This document shows, piece after piece, positions 15,988 through 22,607 of a stretch of 37,719 bases of DNA; position 1 is the stretch's first letter; each line of letters begins with the position of its first letter. Position numbers and translations under genes: made by a program. Source of the stretch: an uncultured Bacilli bacterium (lineage in GTDB: Bacteria > Bacillota_I > Bacilli_A > RF39 > UBA660); contig CALVIS010000006.1 in assembly GCA_944331805.1 (NCBI GenBank), positions 1-37,719 on the forward strand. The letters are read 5' to 3'. Under the pieces are notes generated by a model, which was not told where the DNA came from, ran no database searches, and saw nothing but the letters and a program-made list of their open reading frames with translations.

Positions 15988-16026
15988 AACTAAATTACTA
16001 CTAAACTGCCCCCCCCCAAGTAACAT
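15958..16026 (-). other. Alternative leader reading frame, conserved in both leaders (copy 2)
   Basis: A 22-codon open frame from ATG-TTA-CTT through GGG-GGG-GGG, then QFSSNLVTFFHYDLRE and TAG in the inner-hairpin arm. Against copy 1 there is one codon deletion, three synonymous changes (CTA/TTA, GTA/GTT, TTC/TTT) and mostly modest replacements (R/H, K/R). It has no own ribosome binding site. Confidence 0.5.
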
Positions 16027-16048
16027 ATTGTAAACATAATTTTCTCAT
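16001..16048 (-). CDS. Leader peptide ORF ending at the G9 tract (copy 2)
   Basis: Fifteen codons encode MRKLCLQYVTWGGAV, ending at TAG directly after the nine-G tract. An AAGAAGG site lies 9 bp before the ATG. The last seven residues and the stop match copy 1 exactly, while the upstream codons differ. A one-base loss from the G tract would fuse it to the alternative frame at 15958-16026. Confidence 0.5.
   Translation of the reverse strand: MRKLCLQYVTWGGAV
16009..16017 (-). repeat. Homopolymer of nine G (C9 on the plus strand)
   Basis: The second nine-C tract of the window, in the same context as 3283-3291 (GTTAC-Y-T before and CAGTTTAGTA after, minus strand). Both copies have nine in this assembly. 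Confidence 0.9.
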
Positions 16049-16073
16049 GTTTTTTTACCTTCTTTCTTATTTT

Positions 16074-17252
16074 TTACTTCAATATGTATGGATTAGATTC
16101 ACTTCCATTACCAGATTTAATCATAACATTATTATTTAACATAACTGTTGGTCTTACCTTTTTATAACCAGCAGCATTAGTTTCATATAAATAGCCACTA
16201 CTTCTAACTGAATATACTTCATAACTATTTAGAGAACTTCCTGTTACTAACCACCAATCTGTTCCACTTAGTTTTAAATAATTATAATTTTGACAACTCT
16301 TATCTGTGGTTGCTCTACAATTAGCATCTAATGATGCATTTAAATAATCACTAGCAGTTAAAAGTCCAATCATTTGATTTTCTAAAACGTCAGTACACTC
16401 TATACTATTGTTATTAGTTGTATCAGCAGGATTTCTTTTACCAATACATAAATTAAATGTAGATAGTTTTTCTTTATCACTATTACTTAATAAACTATAA
16501 TCTTGTTTATTATTATATAAATCATCTAAGTACTGATACATTCTACTAATCCTATAATCATTAAAACCACTATTAGATAGTCTATCTTGATTATATCTAT
16601 CATCAAAGTAAGTAGACATATTAGATTCCATTTCATTTAATATTAAGAGAAGTTTATTATCAGAAGTTACTTTAACTATTCTAAATAAAGCATTATCTAA
16701 TTGTACATAGTTATTAACATTATCTCCTCTATATACTTTTTCCCCATTTAAATCATATAAGCCGTTACCACTTGTAACTATTCCTTGTTCTAATACGGCT
16801 TTATATAACTCTTTAGTAGTATAGTTATCTCCACAATCTAAGTATGGTGTATAAACTATATTATCTCCTACTTTAGTTACTTCTACTCTACCACTACAGC
16901 TTTCTCCTTCTCTTAGTTCACTTAAAGGGTCCATATAACCTGCTTCTGCTAAAGTACTCGCTCTTACAGTAATAGTTTCTCCTTCTTCTTGTGGTAAAAG
17001 ACCACTTTGTACTTCATAGTATTCTATAGCAGCATTTTTTAAATCTTCTTCTATTTCTTCATAAGTTTTATTACCACCAGTTACTAAAGAAAATATTAAA
17101 ATAATAATTAATAGTAAAACAAGAATTCCTACTACTATTAGCATTATTCTCATTAATTTCTTTTTCATTTCTCTATTATCTTTAACTGGCTTAGAATTTT
17201 GTTGATTGTTATTAGTATTACTAATTATTTCTTTACCTTTATTCTCATTCAT
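16074..17252 (-). CDS. Membrane-anchored protein with DUF6273-like domain
   Basis: A 392-residue protein. The N-terminal ~28 residues are Asn/Gln/Lys rich and cytoplasmic, followed by one membrane segment (about 31-55, LMRIMLIVVGILVLLLIIILIF). The outer part has a helical linker (TYEEIEEDLKNAAIEYYE), a small domain with paired cysteines, and a DUF6273-like module ending WWLVTGSS...RPTVMLNNNVMIKSGNGSESNPYIL. That ending recurs twice in the following gene at 14065-15909, so the two probably share a ligand or partner. The ATG follows GTGGTGAG. It lies 56 bp after yqeK. Function unknown. Confidence 0.6.
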   Translation of the reverse strand: MNENKGKEIISNTNNNQQNSKPVKDNREMKKKLMRIMLIVVGILVLLLIIILIFSLVTGGNKTYEEIEEDLKNAAIEYYEVQSGLLPQEEGETITVRASTLAEAGYMDPLSELREGESCSGRVEVTKVGDNIVYTPYLDCGDNYTTKELYKAVLEQGIVTSGNGLYDLNGEKVYRGDNVNNYVQLDNALFRIVKVTSDNKLLLILNEMESNMSTYFDDRYNQDRLSNSGFNDYRISRMYQYLDDLYNNKQDYSLLSNSDKEKLSTFNLCIGKRNPADTTNNNSIECTDVLENQMIGLLTASDYLNASLDANCRATTDKSCQNYNYLKLSGTDWWLVTGSSLNSYEVYSVRSSGYLYETNAAGYKKVRPTVMLNNNVMIKSGNGSESNPYILK

Positions 17253-17308
17253 AGTAACTCACCACTTCTTTCAAGTTAAGTAAATTGTAGCATTATTTTA
17301 AGAATATT

Positions 17309-17878
17309 TCAATTAGTAGTAGCATCTTCTAGTGATTTTAAAGTCTCATACCCCATTTTATTTATAACTTTATGCTTTTCTTTTAAGTGTTTTATTTGAT
17401 TATTTAGGCATAAAATAATCGCTTTATCAATATTTTGATATGCTAAGAGTCTTTCTTCTTCTATACCAGGATAATCTTTTCCTTTCTCTATTTTATCTGC
17501 TAAATACACTATCTTGGCTAGTAAATCCATATTAGGATAACCTGTTGTATGATATCTAATCGCTAAGACCATATCTTCTGTAAAGTTATATTTTTCTTTA
17601 ACTAGAATAGATGCAGTGTATCCATGAATAATATTCTTATTTTCAGGATTTAATAACTCTTTAGGTAGATTATATTTCTTTATAAACTCTTCATTTTCCT
17701 TATCTGTAAACTCTTTACACATATCATGAGTTAGACCACAAAGCATACATTTTTCTATATCTGCTTTATAGTGTTTAGCAAGTCTTTCAGCTTCTTCCAT
17801 TACTCTAAGAGAATGATTATATCTATAATCACTCAAATTATTTTTAACATCTTTTTTAATTTCTTCTATATTCCACAT
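17309..17878 (-). CDS. yqeK: YqeK-like HD-domain bis(5'-nucleosyl)-tetraphosphatase
   Basis: YqeK family enzymes hydrolyse Ap4A symmetrically to two ADP. The 189 residues carry the HD-domain metal ligands in order: HSLRV, the THD pair, HGYTAS and the family signature YHTTG, then LADKIEKGKDYPGIEEER. Length and motif order match Bacillus YqeK. In Bacillus yqeK sits with nadD; here it follows the sensor kinase by 18 bp and precedes a DUF6273-like membrane protein. The ATG follows AAGTGAT. Confidence 0.88.
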   Translation of the reverse strand: MWNIEEIKKDVKNNLSDYRYNHSLRVMEEAERLAKHYKADIEKCMLCGLTHDMCKEFTDKENEEFIKKYNLPKELLNPENKNIIHGYTASILVKEKYNFTEDMVLAIRYHTTGYPNMDLLAKIVYLADKIEKGKDYPGIEEERLLAYQNIDKAIILCLNNQIKHLKEKHKVINKMGYETLKSLEDATTN

Positions 17879-17896
17879 ACTATCACTTCAATAATA

Positions 17897-19153
17897 TTAT
17901 GCCACACTTATCTCTTTAGGTAAAGTAACTATTACTCTTGTTCCTTCTCCTTTTACTGAATTATACACAATAGTCCCTTTATGTTGTTCTATTATATCTT
18001 TAGAAAGACTAACACCTAGTCCACTACCTTTTTTCTTCGTCGTAAAAAACATTTCACTAACATTATTTAAAGTATCCTTATCCATACCTATTCCATTATC
18101 TTCAATTATTATTTTCATAAACTCATTATCACTTTCTAAACTTATTTTTATTTTATTTTCTTTTTTACTACTATCTTTCGCTTCAATAGCATTTTTTAAA
18201 AGATTAATAAAGACTTGTTTTAATCTATTATAATCTGCTTCTATATAGATATCTTCATCAGGAATATTAAATTCTGCTTTTATACCATTCTTCTTAAATA
18301 AGTCTTCTAAATAGTCCTCTAAATCTTCAAGTAACATAACTAGATCCATATCTTCTTTTTCTATTTTTATCTTAGTGTAGTCTAAGAAGTCATCCATTAA
18401 GACTAGAGTCCTTGTTATTTCATCTTTAATAATAGGAATATATTTTCTTACCTTTTTCTTATCATTAATATCTATCATATCTAAATAACCTTTACAAACA
18501 GCGATAGGATTTTTTATTTCATGAGTTACCTTAAATAAAGAACGTCTTAAATCTTTTTCTTTTTCTATATTTTGTAAATCATTATGTAACTCTACGATTT
18601 TTTCTCCTTTTGCGAATATAGATATGATTATGTTAGTTACAAAGTATAGAGTTATTATAATAGTAAAGATATAAAATAAATTAGATGAATAGCTTCGCTC
18701 TGGGCTAATAAACCAGAATACTGCTAAAGATAACATAAAACTCTTAATGATAATAAAATAATTAACTACATTAATAGGCTTTAGTTTCTTTTTTACAAAT
18801 AGAGAATATACTATTAAATAACTACTATATTCTAAGGCTAAGAATAAAGGATTAATACCTAAGAATAGAGTCTCATAAATAATTAGTATCAATGATATAA
18901 AGACTCCTAAAGATATTTTTCTTTTGTAATAACAAATAAGTAGTGGAATATCAAATAAAATAATAGGATAATCATTATAACAACAAGTCCCATATCTTAA
19001 GACAAAATATAGTGATGAAATAGTAGCGACTTCAAATCCTAAGTCCTTTTCATCACAAGATAAATTCTTTTTATAGATTGTATATAATAGGTATAATGCC
19101 AATGGACAAAGTAGTAAAATAATACTTTCAATTATAACTTCAATATACGACAT
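17897..19153 (-). CDS. KinB-like membrane sensor histidine kinase
   Basis: A 418-residue sensor kinase. The N-terminal half has about six hydrophobic segments and starts LLLCPLALYLLY, like Bacillus KinB. The HisKA box is FKVTHEIKNPIAVCKGYLDM with the phospho-accepting His. The HATPase part shows the N-box (FINLLKNAIEA), DNGIGMD, MFFTTKKKGSGLGVSLSK. There is no adjacent response regulator, which suits a phosphorelay kinase feeding Spo0F/Spo0A, and an exact Spo0A box lies upstream. The KinB assignment rests on topology and motif likeness; another orphan kinase is possible. The ATG follows AGAGGGAG. Confidence 0.75.
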   Translation of the reverse strand: MSYIEVIIESIILLLCPLALYLLYTIYKKNLSCDEKDLGFEVATISSLYFVLRYGTCCYNDYPIILFDIPLLICYYKRKISLGVFISLILIIYETLFLGINPLFLALEYSSYLIVYSLFVKKKLKPINVVNYFIIIKSFMLSLAVFWFISPERSYSSNLFYIFTIIITLYFVTNIIISIFAKGEKIVELHNDLQNIEKEKDLRRSLFKVTHEIKNPIAVCKGYLDMIDINDKKKVRKYIPIIKDEITRTLVLMDDFLDYTKIKIEKEDMDLVMLLEDLEDYLEDLFKKNGIKAEFNIPDEDIYIEADYNRLKQVFINLLKNAIEAKDSSKKENKIKISLESDNEFMKIIIEDNGIGMDKDTLNNVSEMFFTTKKKGSGLGVSLSKDIIEQHKGTIVYNSVKGEGTRVIVTLPKEISVA

Positions 19154-19202
19154 ATTTCTCCCTCTTTCTAAAATAAGTATATGTTATAGTTTTGTAGAAA
19201 TT

Positions 19203-19209
19203 TGTCGAA
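19203..19209 (+). promoter_or_regulatory. Spo0A box upstream of the KinB-like kinase
   Basis: Exact TGTCGAA (context TTTGTCGAAAAA) on the plus strand, 50 bp before the kinase start. On the minus strand it reads TTCGACA and may overlap a TCGACA -35, with TAACAT 16 bp downstream. This suggests Spo0A control of the kinase. Confidence 0.5.
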
Positions 19210-19221
19210 AAATGGAGAGAA

Positions 19222-19249
19222 AAAGAAAAAATAGAGAAAACTCTATTTT
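19222..19249 (-). terminator. Terminator of the repeat-protein gene
   Basis: AAAATAGAG (19228-19236) pairs with CTCTATTTT (19241-19249) across a 4-nt loop; the minus strand then reads TTCTTTTT. It overlaps the stop codon at 19248. The same sequence occurs at 20836-20863. Confidence 0.85.
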
Positions 19250-20786
19250 AATTATCAAACTTTTTTGTAAATTGTTGAATTTCATTATTAGAACTTTTTT
19301 CTAATTTATCCATAAATTTTAAATAATCATCTGCAGTAAAATCGCCATGATATAAATCAGCTAGGTCTTTATATTCAAATTCTCTTGGATCTCTTGATGA
19401 TAAAGCTAATAATAACCTTTCTCTATAATCATCACTTGCCAAAAACTCTTTATTTATTGCTGCATAATAGCCTTGTTCAACTTGATATTTTTGTTCTAAT
19501 ATATATTTCCCTTTAGGATTTAATATTAAATCTATTACCTCTCTATAATCTTCCCTTGCTAAAACATCTTTATTTGTTGCAACAAAATATCCATATCTAG
19601 CACCTAAATCACTTTTAGCATATGATATTGACTCTATTATTTCCTTACAATCTTCCTTTTTTAATAAATTTTCATTTGTTGCTAAATAATATGCAATTTC
19701 TGCTCTAAAAAAGTAGGGTTCTGCATTTGTTATTAAGCTTATTATTTCTTTTGCATCTTCCCTTGCTAAAACATTTTCATCTGTTGCTACCCTTCTTCCA
19801 TAAAATGCTTGTTCTTTAGCTTTTGCATTTACCACCAAACTTATTATTTCTTTTGCATCTTCTCTTGCCAAAATCTTTTTATCTATCGCAACCAAATATA
19901 CAGCTTCTGATTGAAAGTCATATTCTGCATTTACTACTAAGCTTATTATTTCCTTTGTATCTTCTCTTGCTAAAACGTCTTTATTTCTTGCTACAATACT
20001 TCCATAATTTGCTTGTTCAAACCACTTAGCATTTTTTATTAAATCTAATATTTCTCTATAATCTTCCCTTGCTAAAACATTTTCATCAGTTGCTACTAAA
20101 GCAAGATCTTTTTCATACATACTCTTTATTACCAAATCTAGTACTTCTCTATAATCATCTCTTGCTAAAATGCCTTTATTTCTTGCAACCATGCATTTAT
20201 ATTTTGCATGAAAAGACCTTCTATCACTCAATACTAAATTAAGTACTTCTCTATAATCATCTCTTGCTAAAATAATTGCATCTGTTGCAACATCTCTTCC
20301 ACATCGTGCTTGTTCTTCTTCACCAGTATGTATTACTGTATTTATTATTTCCTTAGCATCTTCTCTAGCCAAAACATTTTTATCTATTGCTACATCTTTT
20401 GCATATTTTATTGCATAATCATTCATACTCCATGCTTCTGCTATTAAACTTATTATACCTTTAGCATCTTCTCTTTTCAAAACATCTTCATTTGTTGCTA
20501 CTTCAATAGCATTTTTTAATCGAATATCCTTTAGTTCTGAAGATTTAAAATATTCAATTAAACCTTCTTTATGTTTATTTTCAGCACTCATAAAAGTTTC
20601 ATTTGAATATAAATATATTAAAGCAATTCTTCTGTTAGTATCTCTTACTTCTATAATATCGTTGAAAACTTTTTCTTCATTATTTAATAATAGATCAAAA
20701 TTAACTTTTTCAACATCAATAATTTTTTTCTCTACATATTTTTTAATAATCCTTAATAATTCTAACACATTCGATGACTCTACCAT
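19248..20786 (-). CDS. Protein of eleven ~37-residue helical repeats, unknown function
   Basis: I do not recognise the family of this 512-residue protein. After an N-terminal region of about 90 residues there are eleven repeats with the core A-T-D/N-x-x-V-L-A-R-E-D-x-x-E-I-I-x-L-I, for example ATDENVLAREDAKEII and ARNKDVLAREDTKEII. Repeats are usually 34-40 residues apart and probably form a helical solenoid for protein binding. The C-terminus has a short, charged tail. There is no signal peptide or membrane segment, so it is likely cytoplasmic. The ATG follows GAGGAGG. The gene lies between two identical terminators, as if inserted or duplicated into this place. DNA-level repeats (TTGCTAAAAC blocks) make it liable to copy-number change. 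Confidence 0.75.
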   Translation of the reverse strand: MVESSNVLELLRIIKKYVEKKIIDVEKVNFDLLLNNEEKVFNDIIEVRDTNRRIALIYLYSNETFMSAENKHKEGLIEYFKSSELKDIRLKNAIEVATNEDVLKREDAKGIISLIAEAWSMNDYAIKYAKDVAIDKNVLAREDAKEIINTVIHTGEEEQARCGRDVATDAIILARDDYREVLNLVLSDRRSFHAKYKCMVARNKGILARDDYREVLDLVIKSMYEKDLALVATDENVLAREDYREILDLIKNAKWFEQANYGSIVARNKDVLAREDTKEIISLVVNAEYDFQSEAVYLVAIDKKILAREDAKEIISLVVNAKAKEQAFYGRRVATDENVLAREDAKEIISLITNAEPYFFRAEIAYYLATNENLLKKEDCKEIIESISYAKSDLGARYGYFVATNKDVLAREDYREVIDLILNPKGKYILEQKYQVEQGYYAAINKEFLASDDYRERLLLALSSRDPREFEYKDLADLYHGDFTADDYLKFMDKLEKSSNNEIQQFTKKFDN

Positions 20787-20835
20787 AATTTCCTCCTCTT
20801 TTATTTATCTATTATAAAGTAAAAAATTTAAATGT

Positions 20836-20863
20836 AAAGAAAAAATAGAGAAAACTCTATTTT
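20836..20863 (-). terminator. Terminator of the EIIB-like gene
   Basis: Same hairpin as at 19228-19249: AAAATAGAG (20842-20850) with CTCTATTTT (20855-20863), followed on the minus strand by TTCTTT. It covers the stop codon at 20857. Confidence 0.85.
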
Positions 20864-21177
20864 AGTTCATCAATATATTTTTTTAATTGTTTAGATTCAG
20901 GTCCTAAGATAATCTTTAATTGATTATTAATCTCAACTATACCTTTAGCACCTAACTTTTGAATCGATTCTTTATCAACTTTAGTAGTATCTTTCAATGT
21001 AACAATAAATCTAGATAATTTAGATTCTGTACTGATAATATTATCCTTTCCTCCAAGATATTCTACTAGTTTATTTAAATCAATATTAGCATCTTTCTTA
21101 TTAGCTTTTAGTACTGCTAGTAATATTATTAATATTACGGCAATAATTATAATATACTGAATATCTAATAAATTCAT
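20857..21177 (-). CDS. Membrane-anchored PTS EIIB-like protein without the phospho-cysteine
   Basis: A 106-residue protein with one N-terminal membrane segment (about 5-23) and a domain that follows the glucose-family EIIB pattern: LVEYLGGKDNI, then RFIVTLKD, KVDKESIQKLGAKGIVEINNQLKIILG. EIIB proteins of this family carry a phosphorylated Cys in a C-x-T-R-L/F motif. Here the equivalent is ESKLSRF and the protein contains no Cys at all, so it cannot pass phosphate in the usual way. It may be a regulatory or binding relic. ATG 21177 is chosen for the AGGTGAT before it; the upstream GTG lies in that site. A TATAAT at 21201-21196 could be its -10. Confidence 0.65.
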   Translation of the reverse strand: MNLLDIQYIIIIAVILIILLAVLKANKKDANIDLNKLVEYLGGKDNIISTESKLSRFIVTLKDTTKVDKESIQKLGAKGIVEINNQLKIILGPESKQLKKYIDELK

Positions 21178-21267
21178 CTTTATCACCTATTAACAATTAT
21201 ACTCTATTAGTAAAAAAAATAAAAGTGGAAATTATCAAGAATAGTATCATAAACTAATAATAGAAGT

Positions 21268-21313
21268 TATAGGTTATTAACTACACAAAATAGAAATAGT
21301 CTCATAACCTATA
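21268..21313. repeat. 10-bp perfect inverted repeat around the coat-gene promoter
   Basis: TATAGGTTAT (21268-21277) and ATAACCTATA (21304-21313) are exact inverted copies 26 bp apart. The right arm overlaps the -10 at 21303-21311. This could be a dimeric regulator site or a looped RNA structure at the start of the transcript. Confidence 0.6.
21285..21311 (+). promoter_or_regulatory. Candidate sigma-K promoter of the coat-protein pair
   Basis: AC at 21285-21286, then 16 bp, then CATAACCTA at 21303-21311, an exact match to the Bacillus sigma-K pattern AC-N16-CATANNNTA. It lies 32 bp before the first coat gene, which fits late mother-cell expression. Confidence 0.5.
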
Positions 21314-21343
21314 TTAGATAATAGATAAGAGGTGGTGTAAACA

Positions 21344-21751
21344 GTGAAAGAAAAGAAAGATACTTGTTGTTTAGGTAAATTATTAAAGGTTATTGATATA
21401 TTACAAAGAAATGCCGGAGGTAGTGATTGTTTTGATGAGTCTTGTACTAGACCTTATTTAGGAAGTAGTCCTAATATTATTTGTTTTAATACAAGACCAG
21501 TTACTTTCTATACTAGAAATGGTAATATCTTTAGTACTACTTATACATTAAATGGAACTACTAATACTTCATCTGTTTTTAGAGTGGAGTCAGTAGATGA
21601 TTGCTGTGTTAAATGTCGTATCTTAAGACCTAATCCTGATACTACTGATATAAATAGAACATATCTTGCTACTAATGAGTTTATAACTATTAATTTAGAT
21701 TGTATCTGTGTTGTTAGTTGTTTAGATGATATTATTATTGATAATTTATAA
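21344..21751 (+). CDS. CotY/CotZ-type spore coat protein
   Basis: A 135-residue cysteine-rich protein like the CotY/CotZ crust proteins of Bacillus, which form disulphide-linked outer coat lattices. Family-like blocks: CCLGKLLKVIDILQ at the start, a PYLGSSPNIICFNTRP middle, SSVFRVESVDDCCVKCRIL, and the ending FITINLDCICVVSCLDD (CotZ: VDLDCFCAINCL). It starts with GTG behind AGAGGTGGTG. The next gene is a paralogue 14 bp downstream. Expression from the sigma-K-like site upstream is inferred. Confidence 0.8.
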   Translation: MKEKKDTCCLGKLLKVIDILQRNAGGSDCFDESCTRPYLGSSPNIICFNTRPVTFYTRNGNIFSTTYTLNGTTNTSSVFRVESVDDCCVKCRILRPNPDTTDINRTYLATNEFITINLDCICVVSCLDDIIIDNL

Positions 21752-21765
21752 AAGGAGGATAATTT

Positions 21766-22164
21766 ATGTGTGATGATAAAAGTTGCTTAACATCCATATT
21801 AGAGACTATTCTTTGCCTACAAAATGCTAAAGATGATGATTGCGAAACATTTGGATGTGATAAGCCTTATTTAGGTCCTACTCCTAGTTTAGTGTGCTAT
21901 AACACAAGACCAATAAACTTATATAATTGTACAACTGGGGAACTATGGTCTTTTCCTTATACTCTTGGAACAGTTAATTCAACTTCTTCTATCTTTAGAC
22001 TTGAAAACTTAGAAGGTAATTGTTGTACTTGTAGAGTTTTAGCACAGAACCCTGATACTAGTAGTAGTGAACCTTATGTTTTAACTAGTACATTCTTTAC
22101 TATTAATCTAGATTGCGTCTCTGCTATTAGATGTTTACCTGATGTCTTTATAAGTGGTGTTTAA
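21766..22164 (+). CDS. CotY/CotZ-type spore coat protein (paralogue)
   Basis: A 132-residue paralogue of the preceding gene, with the same order of blocks: CLTSILETILCLQN, PYLGPTPSLVCYNTRPINLY, SSIFRLENLEGNCCTCRVL and FFTINLDCVSAIRCLPD. Several cysteines are shifted relative to the first copy, which would let the two form different disulphides. The ATG has a strong AAGGAGG site. It is co-transcribed with the first copy and ends at a bidirectional terminator. Confidence 0.8.
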   Translation: MCDDKSCLTSILETILCLQNAKDDDCETFGCDKPYLGPTPSLVCYNTRPINLYNCTTGELWSFPYTLGTVNSTSSIFRLENLEGNCCTCRVLAQNPDTSSSEPYVLTSTFFTINLDCVSAIRCLPDVFISGV

Positions 22165-22173
22165 TAAAAAAAT

Positions 22174-22203
22174 AAGTCCATCTTTATTCTGATGGGCTTT
22201 TTA
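22174..22203. terminator. Bidirectional terminator between coat genes
   Basis: AAGTCCATC (22174-22182) pairs with GATGGGCTT (22191-22199) with one G-U. It has T5 on the plus side and a long T run on the minus side. It serves the CotZ-like pair and the convergent gene ending at 22184. Confidence 0.85.
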
Positions 22204-22510
22204 TTTCTAGTGAAGTAATTGTCGATATAGGAATTACTTCATTATCTAATGTTATGATAGAATTATTTCTTTTTAAGGCTAGATAGGTATTAACGGTTTT
22301 ATTAGAGAAAGTAATTTCGACAGGAATATTAAAAGCATAGCCTTTAGTCTTAAATATTTTATTTATTTTCTCTTCTATTGATAAGTTATTATCAATAGTT
22401 TTTTTAATTTCTTTAGGTTTTATTTTATTAGTTACTTTCTCATAGTAATATTTTTGATTAGTATCTTTTATATTATTACTCACTTTAAAAATTGGTGGTA
22501 ATTGTTTCAT
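22184..22510 (-). CDS. Small protein, possible CotO-like coat protein
   Basis: A 108-residue protein with no signal peptide. A basic, low-complexity N-terminal half (KIKPKEIKKTIDNN) leads to a compact C-terminal beta domain (FNIPVEITFSNKTVNTYLAL, then IPISTITSLEIK). That domain resembles the end of Bacillus CotO, a coat protein encoded next to cotZ, and here too the gene is beside two CotZ-type genes, convergent with them. The evidence is positional plus weak pattern likeness. The ATG follows AGGAGGG. Upstream on the minus strand CATAAAAT resembles a sigma-E -10 (7/8), which would fit mother-cell expression. Confidence 0.45.
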   Translation of the reverse strand: MKQLPPIFKVSNNIKDTNQKYYYEKVTNKIKPKEIKKTIDNNLSIEEKINKIFKTKGYAFNIPVEITFSNKTVNTYLALKRNNSIITLDNEVIPISTITSLEIKSPSE

Positions 22511-22607
22511 AGTTTTCCCTCCTGTTACATTTTATGTATTTTATATAATAAAATGTACTATTTTTTGATATAATAGTAATGACTTGATGCGAAAGGACGT
22601 GATAGAT

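Noticed and set aside
3283-16017. Assembly or sequencing error as the source of the C9 tracts
   Set aside because: Two separate copies in the same context make an artefact unlikely, but exact tract length should still be confirmed in reads.
3188-16068. Recombination between the two leaders as a designed inversion or excision
   Set aside because: They are direct repeats, too diverged for frequent recombination, and the region between holds essential genes (rsgA, rlmN, spoVA).
22217-22223. TGTCGAT and a nearby TTCGACA (22317-22323)
   Set aside because: Both are inside the small coat-region gene and far from any start codon, so they are probably chance.
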